Shown here: positions 1 to 8,722 of the stretch, piece after piece | Layout of the letters: each line of letters starts with the position of its first letter | How positions within the stretch are numbered: position 1 is the first letter of the stretch | NCBI GenBank assembly: GCA_965218055.1 | Contig: CBDCKA010000002.1 | Coordinates: 2,170,001-2,234,000, forward strand | Origin: CBDBKE01 sp965218055 | GTDB taxonomy: Bacteria; Acidobacteriota; Terriglobia; JAJPHL01; JAPKYU01 | Direction of reading: 5' to 3' | Length of the DNA: 64,000 nucleotides | The notes under the pieces: model-generated | What the model saw: the letters and a program-made list of their open reading frames with translations, nothing else | What the model was told of the DNA's origin: nothing | The model's database searches: none | Made by a program: the position numbers and the translations under genes

Positions 1-766
1 CGTAGCGGAAAAACTTGATTTTCGGCTTCTTCAGGGCGTTCAGCGCCCGCAAATTTCCTGGCTTCAGGTAGGGGCGGAGGTAGTCCAGGAGTGTGACCTT
101 TCGCCTGGGGTTTTGCTTGCGGGCGTACCGGCGAAATTCTTCCTCATAGTCGCTCAGGTCATAGAGGCCGGACAGGTAGACGCGGTTGGAGGCGGCGTCA
201 ATGGTGAAGTTGCGCCTCTGGTTGACGAAGCGGCGGGCGGCGACCTCCAGTTGCTGCTCGAGCGCGTGACCGACAAGAGCCTGGCGGAGAAGAAAGGGGC
301 AACTGAGGGAGGCGCAAACCAGGACGAAATGAGTGCGTGGCTCGCCGAATTGCTTGCGAATCATCTGGTTTTCTAGATGCCTTAGGGTCATCCGTTGGCC
401 GCCGGCCACAAACTTGCGCAGCCAGAAAAAGCTATACAGGAAGCCCATATTGCGAACACTTTTCACCGGATAACGGGCCGCGACAGCATGCAACACAAGG
501 GCATTGTAGGCGTTAAGCCAGTAGGCGAGCCGATCCTCCCGGGTGGGAAATAGATGCGGACGGTTGGCTGGGCTGGTCGCGGCCAGCGTCTCCACGTAGC
601 GGCCCAGATCGGCAGAATTCTTCTTCAGGGCGGCGTAGTCGACCTCGCCGATCACGTTCACATAGGTCTTCAACACGCGGTCCAGCGGCGTGTGGTCAAA
701 ACCGCTGGCCCACGCGGGTCCGGCCGTGGCCAACGTGACCAAAATGAGCGAGGCAAGTGCACGCAT
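1..766 (-). CDS. DUF547 domain protein, 3' end outside window
   Basis: The reading frame starts at ATG 766 and is open to the window edge, giving 255 residues. The N-terminus is a typical Sec signal peptide (MRALASLILVTLATAGPAWA). The rest fits the DUF547 family: an early 'TYVNVIGEVDYAAL' segment, 'YWLNAYNAL' (the family hallmark), 'FVLVCASLSCP' with the conserved Cys, and a late 'FTIDAASNRVYLSGLYD' segment. The family is exported or periplasmic and has no assigned reaction. The visible length nearly equals a whole DUF547 protein, so only a few C-terminal residues should be missing. It lies just downstream of the flavoprotein/iron-sulfur fusion on the same strand, 46 bp away, and may be co-transcribed. 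Family assignment is from motif recognition; function is unknown. Confidence 0.85.
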   Translation of the reverse strand, partial: MRALASLILVTLATAGPAWASGFDHTPLDRVLKTYVNVIGEVDYAALKKNSADLGRYVETLAATSPANRPHLFPTREDRLAYWLNAYNALVLHAVAARYPVKSVRNMGFLYSFFWLRKFVAGGQRMTLRHLENQMIRKQFGEPRTHFVLVCASLSCPFLLRQALVGHALEQQLEVAARRFVNQRRNFTIDAASNRVYLSGLYDLSDYEEEFRRYARKQNPRRKVTLLDYLRPYLKPGNLRALNALKKPKIKFFRY

Positions 767-812
767 ACGTTGCAATAGACGTCCGCGGGTCGGAAAAGGT
801 TCACCGCCGCGG

Positions 813-3107
813 TCAAGCCGGTCTGGCGTTACTGAGTTGCACCAGCCCGGACTTGGGCGGAGCCAGACCGAAGCTGAGGACGTCCATCGGGCAAACCGTG
901 ACGCAGATGCCGCAGCCAATGCAACTGGAGTTGGCGTTGGTAATGGACTCCTGCTTGAGGGCGAACCGCATCACGTCAATCCCCACCAGGCAGTTGCGCG
1001 TACACTCGCCGCAGGCGATGCACTTTTCGTTGGAGGCGATGCGGTAGCGGCTGATGCCCAGCCGTTCGTAGGCGCGGCTGAACAGCTCCATCATCTTGGC
1101 CAGCGGGCACCAGTAGCGGCACCAGATTTTGCCCCCCAGGAAGGGATAAAGCGTCAGCGGGAGGATGCCCACCAGCCAGATATCGGCGACGATCCGGTAG
1201 ATGTAAATGCCCCGTTGGGCGGGTTCGTTGAACGCCTCCACAACATCACGGCCCAGCATCATCGCCGTGACCACGATGGCCGCCGCGAACACCACCCAGT
1301 TCATCTTTTCCCAAGGCAAGGTGGCTTTGCCCTTGGGCGCCAGGTGGCGCCAGCGGTCCCCGAGGGTTTCGGCCAGCCCGCCGCAGCCGCAGATCCAGGA
1401 GCAGTACCGCTTGCCGTGCCACACGACCATCAACGGGATGATGCCAAAGGCCAGCGCCACCCCCCAGATTACCCAGAGCTGGTGCGGATTGTAGAAGAAG
1501 GTGTAGAAGAATAGCGGCCAGGCATAGACGATGCCGTAGCTGCGCCAGGTCTGCTCGGCAAAGGTGGGGTCGCTGGCCAGCCGCTCACCTACCCACTGGT
1601 ACCGGATGGCCCACTGGAACAGAAATTCCGGCACCAGGAAAAAGAAGATCCATTGGAAACCAATCAGGCTCGAGAAGCGCCAGATCTGGAATTTGTCCTG
1701 GCGATCCAGGCCCCAGCGCTTCAACGCCTGTAAGCCAAAGAAGGTCATCACCACGGTATAGAGCACCGTGTACCAAAACTGGATCGGGCGGTTGCCGAAA
1801 TCGAATAGGTGATAGGCCCACCCGGTGTAGGGCCAGAATTCCTGGTCCGGGCCAACCTTGATCCCGTAGAGCGAGTAGAAGCCGAGGAAGGAAAAGCCCA
1901 ACCACGACCAGCGCTGGCCTCGCACGGCAGTCGCGAGCAAAGTGGCAAACGCGCCCGCCGCCACCAGGCCCCCGAGCCAGCGGGGCACCTGCCGCACCAC
2001 CTCCAGCGATGCCTGACCGCCCATGACCCACAACCCAACCAAGGTGGCCAGCACCAGAGCGGCCGCGCTTCCCAGGCTGCCCGACCACTCGTTTTCCAGC
2101 CTTAGCCCCAACGACTTCAAGAATTTCCCCGGAAACTCCGAACCGGTTAGCACAAACGCATGGTCGTAGGGGACTCTTTCATTCGTTGTCTTGCCGTCCT
2201 TTTCGATTTTGAGATTGGCCTCTCCCTCCCCAAACTCAGTGACATTGGAGTTGAAGATCGAGCGGATGCGCTTGGCCGCGGTCGCTTCCTGGAGCTGGCG
2301 CTCGTTGTCCTTGAAGAGCCGGTAGAGCTGGTCGCCGCGGTAGCTGAGCGTGACCTGGTTGCGCACGCTCAGGGTGAGGGCGGCTTCGGCCGCTGAGTTG
2401 CCGCCGCCGACTATCAGAATCCGCTCGTCATGGTACAGCTTCGGACTAAAGAGGCGGTGATAGACCCGCTCCTGCTCTTCGCCCGGAACGCCCAATCGGC
2501 GCGGGTTGCCTCGCTGTCCAGTGGCCAGGACGATCCGCTGCGCTTGGTACTGTTTGCCCTGCTCGGTGTCGAGCTCAAAACTGCCATCGCTTTGGCGGCG
2601 GATGCTTTTCAACCCGTCGCCGGCTCGAACCTCCAAGTCGTGGTCGTGGATGATCTGGCGCCAGCGTTCGATGAGCGTTTCCTTAGTGGCCCCGTCCAGC
2701 CATAGCTTGCCCTTGGGCGGGGTGTCGTCCGGCTCGGCGTAGATCCACTTGCCCTCCGGAAAATCCTCAATGGTGTTGGCGACCTTGTTCTTCTCCAGCA
2801 CCAGGCAGCGCAGCCCCTTGTCGTTGGCCGCGAGCGCAGCATTCAGGCCGGCGGCTCCGGCGCCAATCACAATCACGTCGTACACGCTCCCGCCACCAAG
2901 GCCAGGCCGGATCTTCCGCGCGATGTGTTCGATGACCTCCACGCCCTGCTCCATGGCCAGCTTGATCACCGGTGCCCCGGCAAGGTCGCCGATGACGTAC
3001 AGACCAGGGATATTGGACTCACGATGCTGGTTGAGATCCGGGCGCCGAGCCGCCCCGTTGGCCGTCTCGAAGATTGCTTCCATCCGGCGCTGGAGTTTTC
3101 CGAGCAT
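813..3107 (-). CDS. FAD/NAD(P)-binding oxidoreductase fused to NapH/NosR-like 4Fe-4S membrane protein
   Basis: 764 residues in three parts. Residues about 1-75 resemble the C-terminal tail of a thioredoxin-reductase-like flavoprotein (IPGLYVIGDLAGAP). Residues about 76-350 carry a complete flavoprotein core with an FAD site (VIVIGAGAAGLNAA), an ATGQRG turn and an NAD(P) site (ILIVGGGNSAAEAAL). After about residue 355 come several membrane segments, a Cys-rich cytoplasmic loop (YCSWICGCGG) and two C-terminal 4Fe-4S motifs (CIACGECTRNC, CIGCGICVTVCP) as in NapH, NosR and CcoG. The expected role is electron transfer between NAD(P)H, ferredoxin and the membrane; the real partner is not visible. 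The tail-before-core order is odd. A ferredoxin gene and a zinc-ribbon membrane protein gene lie upstream on the same strand. Confidence 0.8.
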   Translation of the reverse strand: MLGKLQRRMEAIFETANGAARRPDLNQHRESNIPGLYVIGDLAGAPVIKLAMEQGVEVIEHIARKIRPGLGGGSVYDVIVIGAGAAGLNAALAANDKGLRCLVLEKNKVANTIEDFPEGKWIYAEPDDTPPKGKLWLDGATKETLIERWRQIIHDHDLEVRAGDGLKSIRRQSDGSFELDTEQGKQYQAQRIVLATGQRGNPRRLGVPGEEQERVYHRLFSPKLYHDERILIVGGGNSAAEAALTLSVRNQVTLSYRGDQLYRLFKDNERQLQEATAAKRIRSIFNSNVTEFGEGEANLKIEKDGKTTNERVPYDHAFVLTGSEFPGKFLKSLGLRLENEWSGSLGSAAALVLATLVGLWVMGGQASLEVVRQVPRWLGGLVAAGAFATLLATAVRGQRWSWLGFSFLGFYSLYGIKVGPDQEFWPYTGWAYHLFDFGNRPIQFWYTVLYTVVMTFFGLQALKRWGLDRQDKFQIWRFSSLIGFQWIFFFLVPEFLFQWAIRYQWVGERLASDPTFAEQTWRSYGIVYAWPLFFYTFFYNPHQLWVIWGVALAFGIIPLMVVWHGKRYCSWICGCGGLAETLGDRWRHLAPKGKATLPWEKMNWVVFAAAIVVTAMMLGRDVVEAFNEPAQRGIYIYRIVADIWLVGILPLTLYPFLGGKIWCRYWCPLAKMMELFSRAYERLGISRYRIASNEKCIACGECTRNCLVGIDVMRFALKQESITNANSSCIGCGICVTVCPMDVLSFGLAPPKSGLVQLSNARPA

Positions 3108-3136
3108 CCTTGTCTTATAGGCGTTTTATTGGTGTT

Positions 3137-3898
3137 TTATTGGGTGAAACGCTCTTTGCGCCAGCGAGCGGCCTCGGATTCAAACGACGGGGTCATTGCC
3201 GCGCCACAACCCAGGCAGGATTGGGCGGACGGGTGGTTGTGGTAGCCGCACTTGGGACACTCGGCGAAGGGATGGGTGAGGGGCACCTTGCGCAGACCCT
3301 CCGGAACGCCCTCGGGGAGCTGGCTCACTTGGCCAGCCGGTCGCGTCACGAGAACCAAGTAACCAACTGCATTCAAGAATAATCCGGCGAAGAACCAGGG
3401 GATCGGCGGCAGGGCCTTCTGCACCGCCTGGTGCGCACAGGCACCCGCAAAGACCACCCCCAGCAGGATGTAGAGCCCGGCGAAGAACCAGAAAGGCGAG
3501 AGGGCCACCTGATCTCCTCGGGCGCTCAAGAAGGCGCCGCCCGGCTTCAGCAGCGAAAGCCAACGGCGCGGCTCGGCGTTTAGATGTTCCCGGCACGCTC
3601 CCAGGTGGACCGCGACCCGCTGGCCCTGCACCAGATACACCACATCCCCCTCGTGCAGGCGCGCGTTGCAGACCAGACAGAACTCGCCGGCCTCCGGTTC
3701 GACCCGCTTGCCTACGATCTTCCCACCCACCACCAATTCGTCCGGCGCTTCCGCCACCTCAGCCAAGGGTTGGCCGCTGGCTGAAGGCGGCATTTTCTTT
3801 TTCGCCGGCATCTCAGGGATGTCACCCTGCTGTGCCATTACGAGCTGCCCCGCCGCCAGGGCGAAGCCTATCGCCGCTACTCGTGTCCAGGCAATCAT
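3137..3898 (-). CDS. Secreted/membrane protein with zinc-ribbon motifs, unknown function
   Basis: 253 residues from ATG 3898, which begins a clean signal peptide (MIAWTRVAAIGFALAAGQLV). A longer frame starts at 3982, but its extra 28 residues do not look like a signal sequence. After a Pro/Lys-rich stretch there is a CLVC motif, then two hydrophobic segments (about residues 135-155 and 170-190), then a C-terminal zinc ribbon (CPKCGYHN...CLGCG). The CLVC pair and the ribbon imply metal binding. It is about 30 bp upstream of the flavoprotein fusion on the same strand, so a joint redox or envelope role is possible. I recognise no named family. Confidence 0.6.
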   Translation of the reverse strand: MIAWTRVAAIGFALAAGQLVMAQQGDIPEMPAKKKMPPSASGQPLAEVAEAPDELVVGGKIVGKRVEPEAGEFCLVCNARLHEGDVVYLVQGQRVAVHLGACREHLNAEPRRWLSLLKPGGAFLSARGDQVALSPFWFFAGLYILLGVVFAGACAHQAVQKALPPIPWFFAGLFLNAVGYLVLVTRPAGQVSQLPEGVPEGLRKVPLTHPFAECPKCGYHNHPSAQSCLGCGAAMTPSFESEAARWRKERFTQ

Positions 3899-4335
3899 GA
3901 CCGTACCGCCGTTTCTGTGCTCTAGAGGACAGAGCACAAGCGAACACACAAATACTCTACATGATTTTGATCCCCAGGGCACCAGCGGAGGTCCTTACCG
4001 TGCGCGGCCCGACTCCCCGCTGGCGGGGGACGGTGCAATCCCTTCGTTATAGATTTCCGAGATCCTGCCCGCGTCGGCAGGCTGGGCGGGGCGAACTTTC
4101 CACGGCGGCTTCACTCCGCCACCCCGGCGAGCGGTTCTGAACAGATGTCACCCTGAAAAGAAAGTCCGGCAGATTCTCGCCCATTGCAGGTGCCAGCGTC
4201 TGCAGGCAGATCAGGTGCGGGAGCAAGGGAATCAGCAGCCAGGATTTAGGGGCTTCAAAAGAGCCAGTCGTTGGAACGCTAGCGCGATACGCCTGGGTGG
4301 GCAGCCGTGACTCTAGGCAAGCACTTCAGGCGCGG
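3899..4335. other. Intergenic region with no recognised feature
   Basis: This stretch between the zinc-ribbon gene and the ferredoxin gene, both on the minus strand, contains no coding sequence that I can support. It should hold the promoter of the zinc-ribbon gene and the ferredoxin 3' end, but no clear promoter or terminator is seen. One frame extends the zinc-ribbon gene to 3982. Confidence 0.4.
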
Positions 4336-4596
4336 CTACTTCTTGTACCAGTTGGCATTGATCTCGGCGAAGTTGTTCCACTTCTCCGGCAGGTCATCCA
4401 GGGCGAAGATCGCCGTGACCGGGCATACGGGCACGCAAGCCCCGCAATCAATGCACTCGACCGGGTCAATATAGATCTGCTCGACGCTCTCGAACTCAGC
4501 TTCGTCCTTCTTGGGGTGGATGCAATCCACCGGGCAAGCGTCCACGCAGGCCGTATCCTTCGTTCCGATACAAGGCTCGGCAATCACATATACCAT
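4336..4596 (-). CDS. Ferredoxin, 7Fe/8Fe bacterial type
   Basis: 86 residues. The N-terminal half has CIGTKDTACVDACPVDCI and the second half CIDCGACVPVCP, the arrangement of the 7Fe ferredoxin family (one 3Fe-4S or irregular 4Fe-4S cluster plus one regular 4Fe-4S cluster). The length is close to that of short members of the family. A Shine-Dalgarno GGGGAG lies about 8 bases before the ATG. As a soluble low-potential electron carrier it could serve the iron-sulfur membrane flavoprotein encoded downstream on the same strand, though 437 bp separate it from the next gene. A small GCCTCT/AGAGGC hairpin lies upstream near 4683-4699, possibly in the leader. Family call is firm; partner is inferred. 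Confidence 0.9.
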   Translation of the reverse strand: MVYVIAEPCIGTKDTACVDACPVDCIHPKKDEAEFESVEQIYIDPVECIDCGACVPVCPVTAIFALDDLPEKWNNFAEINANWYKK

Positions 4597-4881
4597 CGGC
4601 GAACTCCCCTCAGGCCCCCAGCTTCACCGCAACTTCCGCCCAGAATCGCCGAGGAACCAGGCCTCTACATAAAGAATACAGCAGCCTCTCTGTTAGAGGC
4701 AAGTCATTGAACAGTATACCTTAGCAGAGGGCTTGGGTGACCGCAAGCGCAAATGAGCGAACGGTAAGAGCACAGTAGTAAACGGCGTGCTGGCGCTCAC
4801 TATCCCATCTGGCCTATCCAGCCTATCCGGACGGCTGAGGGACTCAACGCCAGCGACTCCGACATCGTCTTTGCTAGCAAG

Positions 4882-6648
4882 GTGAGTCTCGACGTGTCGA
4901 TGACCGGAATTGCTACTGTGGGCCGGGTCCTGTGCGTTTTGTTGCTGTTAGCGGGACTCAGTCAAGCCGCCGACCGGCGGGCCCAGCGCGCCTACCGCGA
5001 GGGGCAACGTCTGGAAAAGGCGGGCAAGTTCCGCGAGGCGCTGGACGCTTACACGCGCGCCGCTGAACTTGCGCCCAATCACCCCCGGATGATCCTGCGC
5101 CGCGAGATGGCCCGCCAGCGCGCAGCGTTCCAGCACGTGAGCGCGGGCCTGCGCCTGGTCCGCAAGAAACGCTATGCCGAAGCAGTGAGCCAGTTCGAGC
5201 AGGCGTCGGAGCTGGACCCCTCGAACGAATTCGCCCGCCAAAAACTGGAGAGTGCCCGCGAAGCGGCAGACTTGGCGGCAGGGCGGAAGCGATCACTGCC
5301 CCCTGCTCCCAGCTTGCCGGCGATCGGGCCCTTGCTGGCTTTGCAGCCGCGCCCGGTGCGCCGCGCTTGGAACCTGCGCGGGGACCCGCACGCCCTGTTC
5401 CTGGCCCTAGGCGCATTCTACGGAATCCAATTTGAATTTGAGGACGCGGTGCCACGCGACCGTGCACGATTCCGCCTGGAAGAGGCCGATTTTTCTACCG
5501 CCGTTCGCGTCCTGGCCGCCGTCGCCGGGACCATCGTCGCGCCGCTGTCGGAACGGGTGGCGGTGGTGGCTCCAGATACCCCCCAGAATAGGAAGCAGTT
5601 CGAGCGCCAGGTGTTGCAGCACCTGGTGGTCAACGAACTGGCCACGCCCGAGGCGATCACCGAAGTCGCCAACGCGCTGCGGGCACTGCTGGAGATGAAG
5701 TTTGTGCGGCCGAACCCGGTAGGGAAAGTCATCACCGTGCGCGACAGCGCCGCCAAGGTGCAGGCAGCCGAACGGCTGGTGCGGATTCTGAATGCGGGCC
5801 GCCCCGAAGTGCTGCTGCAATTGGAGACGTTGGAGGTTCGCTCTGGGCGCGCTCGTGAGCTGGGCTTGCTCTCCCTCCAACAGTACAGCCTGTTCAAGCT
5901 GTCCCCGCTGGACGGTCGGGTACAGTCGGGCGTGGCGGTCCCCCTGTCGCAGTTGCTCGGGCGCGCGCTCGCTACCGCCGGCGCCGGGTCCCAACTGCCC
6001 CTGGCCACATTCGGGGGAGGTCTCAGCCTCTTCGGCGTGACTCTACCGGGAGCGGATTTTCGCGCCAAGCTTTCCGAAGTGCTGGTGCAGAGGATCTCGA
6101 CCCTGACGGTACGCGGCAGCGACGGCCAGCCCGCGGCACTGCTGGTGGGCGAACGCTTCCCGGTCGTCAACGCCATCTATACTCCTGGCTTTGCCTCCGA
6201 TATCCAACAGGGTAACTTGGTCGCTCCCGTCCCTTCGTTCACATATGAGGATATCGGGATCAAGGTGCAGGTCACACCACGGATTCACAGTGATCAGGAG
6301 ATCTCCTTGCAGGTGCAGGCTCAGGTGCGATCGCTGACCGGGCAGACGTTCAGCGGCTTGCCCAGCTTCAGCAACAGCGAGACAGAGCAGGTGGTGCGGG
6401 TTCGCAACGGGCAGGCCACCCTGATCACCGGTATTCTCTCCCGGGAAGAACGCAGCTCGCTGGTTGGGACTCCCTTCGTGGCTGAAGTTCCGGTGTTGGG
6501 CGCCCTGTTTGGACAGCGCACGCAGGAGACCGCTGAAACGGATGTGATCCTGCTGCTGACGCCGCACATTTTGCGCGCGCCCGCCGGCCCGCTGGCGGCG
6601 CGGGAGATTATTACCCTGCCGCGCAAATACGTACCAGTAGCGCAGTGA
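4882..6648 (+). CDS. TPR-containing secretin (GspD/PilQ-like outer-membrane channel)
   Basis: 588 residues from GTG 4882; an ATG at 4900 is an equally good start and leads directly into a signal peptide (VLCVLLLLAGLSQA). Residues about 30-130 form TPR-like helical repeats (FREALDAYTRAAELAPNHP, YAEAVSQFEQASELDP). Residues about 160-310 look like STN/secretin-N modules. Residues about 400-580 are the secretin pore domain, ending in the signature VPVLGALFGQ...TDVILLLTPHIL. Secretins multimerise in the outer membrane for type II secretion or type IV pili. No other secretion or pilus genes lie nearby, so this may be a stand-alone acidobacterial secretin or one of a dispersed system. It is the only plus-strand gene of this block. 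Confidence 0.85.
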   Translation: MSLDVSMTGIATVGRVLCVLLLLAGLSQAADRRAQRAYREGQRLEKAGKFREALDAYTRAAELAPNHPRMILRREMARQRAAFQHVSAGLRLVRKKRYAEAVSQFEQASELDPSNEFARQKLESAREAADLAAGRKRSLPPAPSLPAIGPLLALQPRPVRRAWNLRGDPHALFLALGAFYGIQFEFEDAVPRDRARFRLEEADFSTAVRVLAAVAGTIVAPLSERVAVVAPDTPQNRKQFERQVLQHLVVNELATPEAITEVANALRALLEMKFVRPNPVGKVITVRDSAAKVQAAERLVRILNAGRPEVLLQLETLEVRSGRARELGLLSLQQYSLFKLSPLDGRVQSGVAVPLSQLLGRALATAGAGSQLPLATFGGGLSLFGVTLPGADFRAKLSEVLVQRISTLTVRGSDGQPAALLVGERFPVVNAIYTPGFASDIQQGNLVAPVPSFTYEDIGIKVQVTPRIHSDQEISLQVQAQVRSLTGQTFSGLPSFSNSETEQVVRVRNGQATLITGILSREERSSLVGTPFVAEVPVLGALFGQRTQETAETDVILLLTPHILRAPAGPLAAREIITLPRKYVPVAQ

Positions 6649-6654
6649 GCTTGC

Positions 6655-6672
6655 GCAGGGACCGCTCCCTGC
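6655..6672 (+). terminator. Possible terminator hairpin after the secretin gene
   Basis: A perfect 7-bp stem (GCAGGGA / TCCCTGC) with a 4-base loop lies 6 bp after the secretin stop codon. No T-run follows, so it may be an mRNA 3' stabiliser rather than an intrinsic terminator. Confidence 0.35.
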
Positions 6673-6823
6673 GGTCACGGCTCCTCTGCCAGTCCAGACT
6701 GCTGGACCAGCCCCCGCCTGCAGACGGGACCGGGGCTGGAAACTGTCAGGTTGTCATCCATTTGTTAGGCAAGAACGCATACAATAATCCTCGCGGACGG
6801 CCGCCGGGCGGTGAGCGATCCCT

Positions 6824-7004
6824 ATGTCCGTCATGCTTCGCGAAATTGAAGAGCAGCCGGGAGCGCTCGAGCGCACCTACCAGCGGGAATTGGGCAAGGC
6901 CAGACGACTCCGCACCCTCTCCTCGCTTCGCAATTTCCGCCTGGTAGTGCTAGTAGCACGGTGCCCTGGACTGGGTAATTTAGACACTGAGGTTGGGAAT
7001 TAAC
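6824..7004 (+). pseudogene. SIS-domain (GlmS-like) gene truncated by IS copy 1
   Basis: From ATG 6824 (or ATG 6833) the frame reads MLREIEEQPGALERT and then FRLVVLVAR. This is the start of a sugar isomerase (SIS) domain protein of the GlmS-like class, whose next residues are normally GTSD-like. Instead the frame runs into the IS at 6962 and stops at 7002-7004 after 13 IS-encoded residues. About 46 native residues remain of a protein normally about 340 long. The rest of the gene is not found beyond the right end of the IS, so the locus was rearranged and not merely interrupted. Recognition rests on a short segment. Confidence 0.55.
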
Positions 7005-7018
7005 TACCCTGGTGTCAT

Positions 7019-7279
7019 ATGAACAAAAAACATCATCGTATTGCAGCTGACGTAAAAGCCGATATCCTACGCCGCGTCAAGGAAGAAGACATCTCGGTGG
7101 CCCAGGCCGCCAAGGATCACGGTATTTCTGAAGGGAGCATCTATGGTTGGATGGTAAAAGGAGCAACCGGTGCCCCGTCCTGGGCGGAGTTCTCCCGACT
7201 TCAGAAGCAGAACAGAGAACTCCTGGAACTCGTGGGCGAGATCACGCTCAAGCTCTCCATGACTCAAAAAAACAATTGA
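7019..7279 (+). CDS. IS3-family OrfA (HTH), IS copy 1
   Basis: 86 residues with a helix-turn-helix (SVAQAAKDHGISEGSIYGWM) and a C-terminal leucine-rich helix (FSRLQKQNRELLELVGEITL), as expected for the DNA-binding, dimerising half of an IS3 transposase. Near its 3' end is the slippery heptamer A AAA AAC (7267-7273), in phase for -1 frameshifting into orfB. This copy alone has Asp at residue 24, where the other four have Gly. Confidence 0.9.
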   Translation: MNKKHHRIAADVKADILRRVKEEDISVAQAAKDHGISEGSIYGWMVKGATGAPSWAEFSRLQKQNRELLELVGEITLKLSMTQKNN

Positions 7280-8064
7280 GCGAAGGAAGAAACAAATCAG
7301 CGCTTGCCCGAGCCCTTGGCATATCCCGCGCGAGCCTGTATTACGTCCCAAGAATGAAGGAGAAGGACTGGCGCCTCAAGGTCCGCCTGGAAGAAGAGCT
7401 GCAGATCCATCCCTCCTACGGCTCCCGGCGAATTGCTACGGCACTGGGACTCTGCCGCCAGCGGGCGCAGAGGGTCATGCGTCTGTTTGGCATCAAGCCC
7501 TACCGCAGGAGAGGCAGAAAATGGAGAAAATCCAAGGTTTCCCGGACCTATCCCAACCTCCTGCTCGCGCTCATGCCCGCATATGCAAACCACATCTGGG
7601 CAACGGACTTCACCGAGTTCGTGCAGCACGGAAAGAAGGTCTATGTGGCGACCGTGATCGATCTCTACACCCGCCGGATCCTGGGAATCCAGGTTGCGGT
7701 GAGAAAGGGAGCCGCGCTCACCATTCAGGCGCTTTCCAACGCCCTGCTCCATCATCCGCGCCCGGGTCTATTCCACTCCGACAACGGGAGGGAGTATGAC
7801 GCGATGGCGTTCACTGAAATCCTTGATGGATGCGGCATCGTGATTTCACGGAGCCGCCCGGGGTGCCCTTGGGAGAACGGATACCAGGAATCGTTCTACG
7901 ACAAATTCAAGGTTGACCTGGGAGATCCGAACCGCTTCAAAACACTGGGGGAGCTAGTGGCGGAGATCTACCGCACCCTGTGGGACTACAACAACACGCG
8001 GATTCACTCCGCGCTCAACATGCCGCCTGTGGTATTCGCCAAACGGTATGCGTTAGTCGCGTAA
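7267..8064 (+). CDS. IS3-family transposase OrfB (rve integrase core), IS copy 1
   Basis: Made as an OrfAB fusion after -1 slippage at the A-rich heptamer; an independent start could be TTG 7276. An N-terminal HTH_21-like part (SYGSRRIATALGL) precedes the DDE core: Asp in IWATDFTEF, Asp in FHSDNGREYD and Glu in ENGYQESFYD. The fusion would be about 348 residues, normal for the family. The frame appears intact, so the element is probably active. An ORF in the same frame starts at 7147 inside orfA, but its first 40 codons are orfA sequence read in another frame. Confidence 0.9.
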   Translation, partial: KKQLSEGRNKSALARALGISRASLYYVPRMKEKDWRLKVRLEEELQIHPSYGSRRIATALGLCRQRAQRVMRLFGIKPYRRRGRKWRKSKVSRTYPNLLLALMPAYANHIWATDFTEFVQHGKKVYVATVIDLYTRRILGIQVAVRKGAALTIQALSNALLHHPRPGLFHSDNGREYDAMAFTEILDGCGIVISRSRPGCPWENGYQESFYDKFKVDLGDPNRFKTLGELVAEIYRTLWDYNNTRIHSALNMPPVVFAKRYALVA

Positions 8065-8394
8065 AAAACTCTCAGAATCAGTGTCTAAAGAAATCAGTCC
8101 TTGACACAGGATCAGAATCGTCCGGTTGGAATCGAAAGGAGGGCTACAGTCAATGGCGATGACTTTCACAAACCCCGCTCCCGGCGCTGCTTGATTTCCA
8201 TTGACTGAGACACTAACGCAGTCCCTCCAGTTCCGTCGAGCCAAAAAGAAAGTGGAAATGGGGCCGGGAAACACTGTTGATCGAGCTAGTGAAGGACTCC
8301 AGAACGAGCCAAACTGGCAGGCATTCCCCCCCCGTTTAGGTCTTGGCCCTTTGAAGTGCGGGCAAGAAGGGTTGTGTTGATCCTGAAGGGAATT

Positions 8395-8443
8395 GTGGTG
8401 AGGCGGCTGGGACTCGAACCCAGGACCCTCGGCTTAAAAGGCC
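8395..8443 (-). repeat. 49-bp tRNA-Lys 3' fragment, candidate attR of an integrated element
   Basis: These 49 bases are identical to 35818-35866, the part of the intact tRNA-Lys gene from the anticodon loop through the encoded CCA. Homology stops on both sides. Only the 3' half is present, so no tRNA can be made here. The orientation matches the intact gene, making a direct repeat, as expected for the distal attachment site of an element inserted in the tRNA 3' end. From 8107 to 8722 this is the only feature I can support apart from the putative arm sites. Confidence 0.8.
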
Positions 8444-8547
8444 TGCAAAGACTACCAAAGCAAACAACTCAGTAGGACAACGCACAGAAAAACCAAGCCA
8501 ATTGACAGTGGCGACTAGTACCGGTTTGTCTGGCTTCGGCTTGTGTG

Positions 8548-8567
8548 CCCGCACAATTCCCGCACAG
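8548..8567 (+). other. Putative integrase arm-type repeats near attR
   Basis: Two spaced CCCGCACA units lie about 105 bp inside the tRNA fragment. A very similar arrangement (CGCACAAATCCCGCACAA) lies just inside the other end at 35733-35750. Paired short repeats at both ends of an integrated element are typical of integrase arm-binding sites. Inferred from sequence likeness only. Confidence 0.35.
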
Positions 8568-8722
8568 TGGAGGCGGCAGGCCCACATTAGGCGAACCGGT
8601 CGAATTGCGGAATTTCCAGCGGTTTCCATCGGACTGAAGAGCCGATGGGCCGTTCTAACTCATAGAATTTGGGAAGGATACGGCGCGGTGTGCGGGATCT
8701 GTGCGCCAGTTCTGGGGGCTGC

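Larger units (their letters stand above)
6962..8106 (+). mobile_element. IS3-family insertion sequence, copy 1 of 5
   Basis: An 1145-bp element present five times in the window, with identical ends in all copies, so its boundaries are read directly by alignment. It begins TGCCCTGGACTGGG and ends CAGTCCTTGACA. The two termini form imperfect inverted repeats of about 30 bp sharing GGACTG and TTTAGACACTGA. It carries orfA and orfB joined by a -1 frameshift. The flanks (CGG on the left, CAG on the right) show no target duplication. The left side cuts a SIS-domain gene. The right side leads into about 290 bp without a recognisable gene, then the tRNA-Lys fragment. Confidence 0.95.

Noticed and set aside
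8107..8190. Frame after IS copy 1 ending MAMTFTNPAPGAA with AAAGGAGG upstream
   Set aside because: It is too short and has no recognisable homology; it could be the end of a lost gene, but this cannot be supported.
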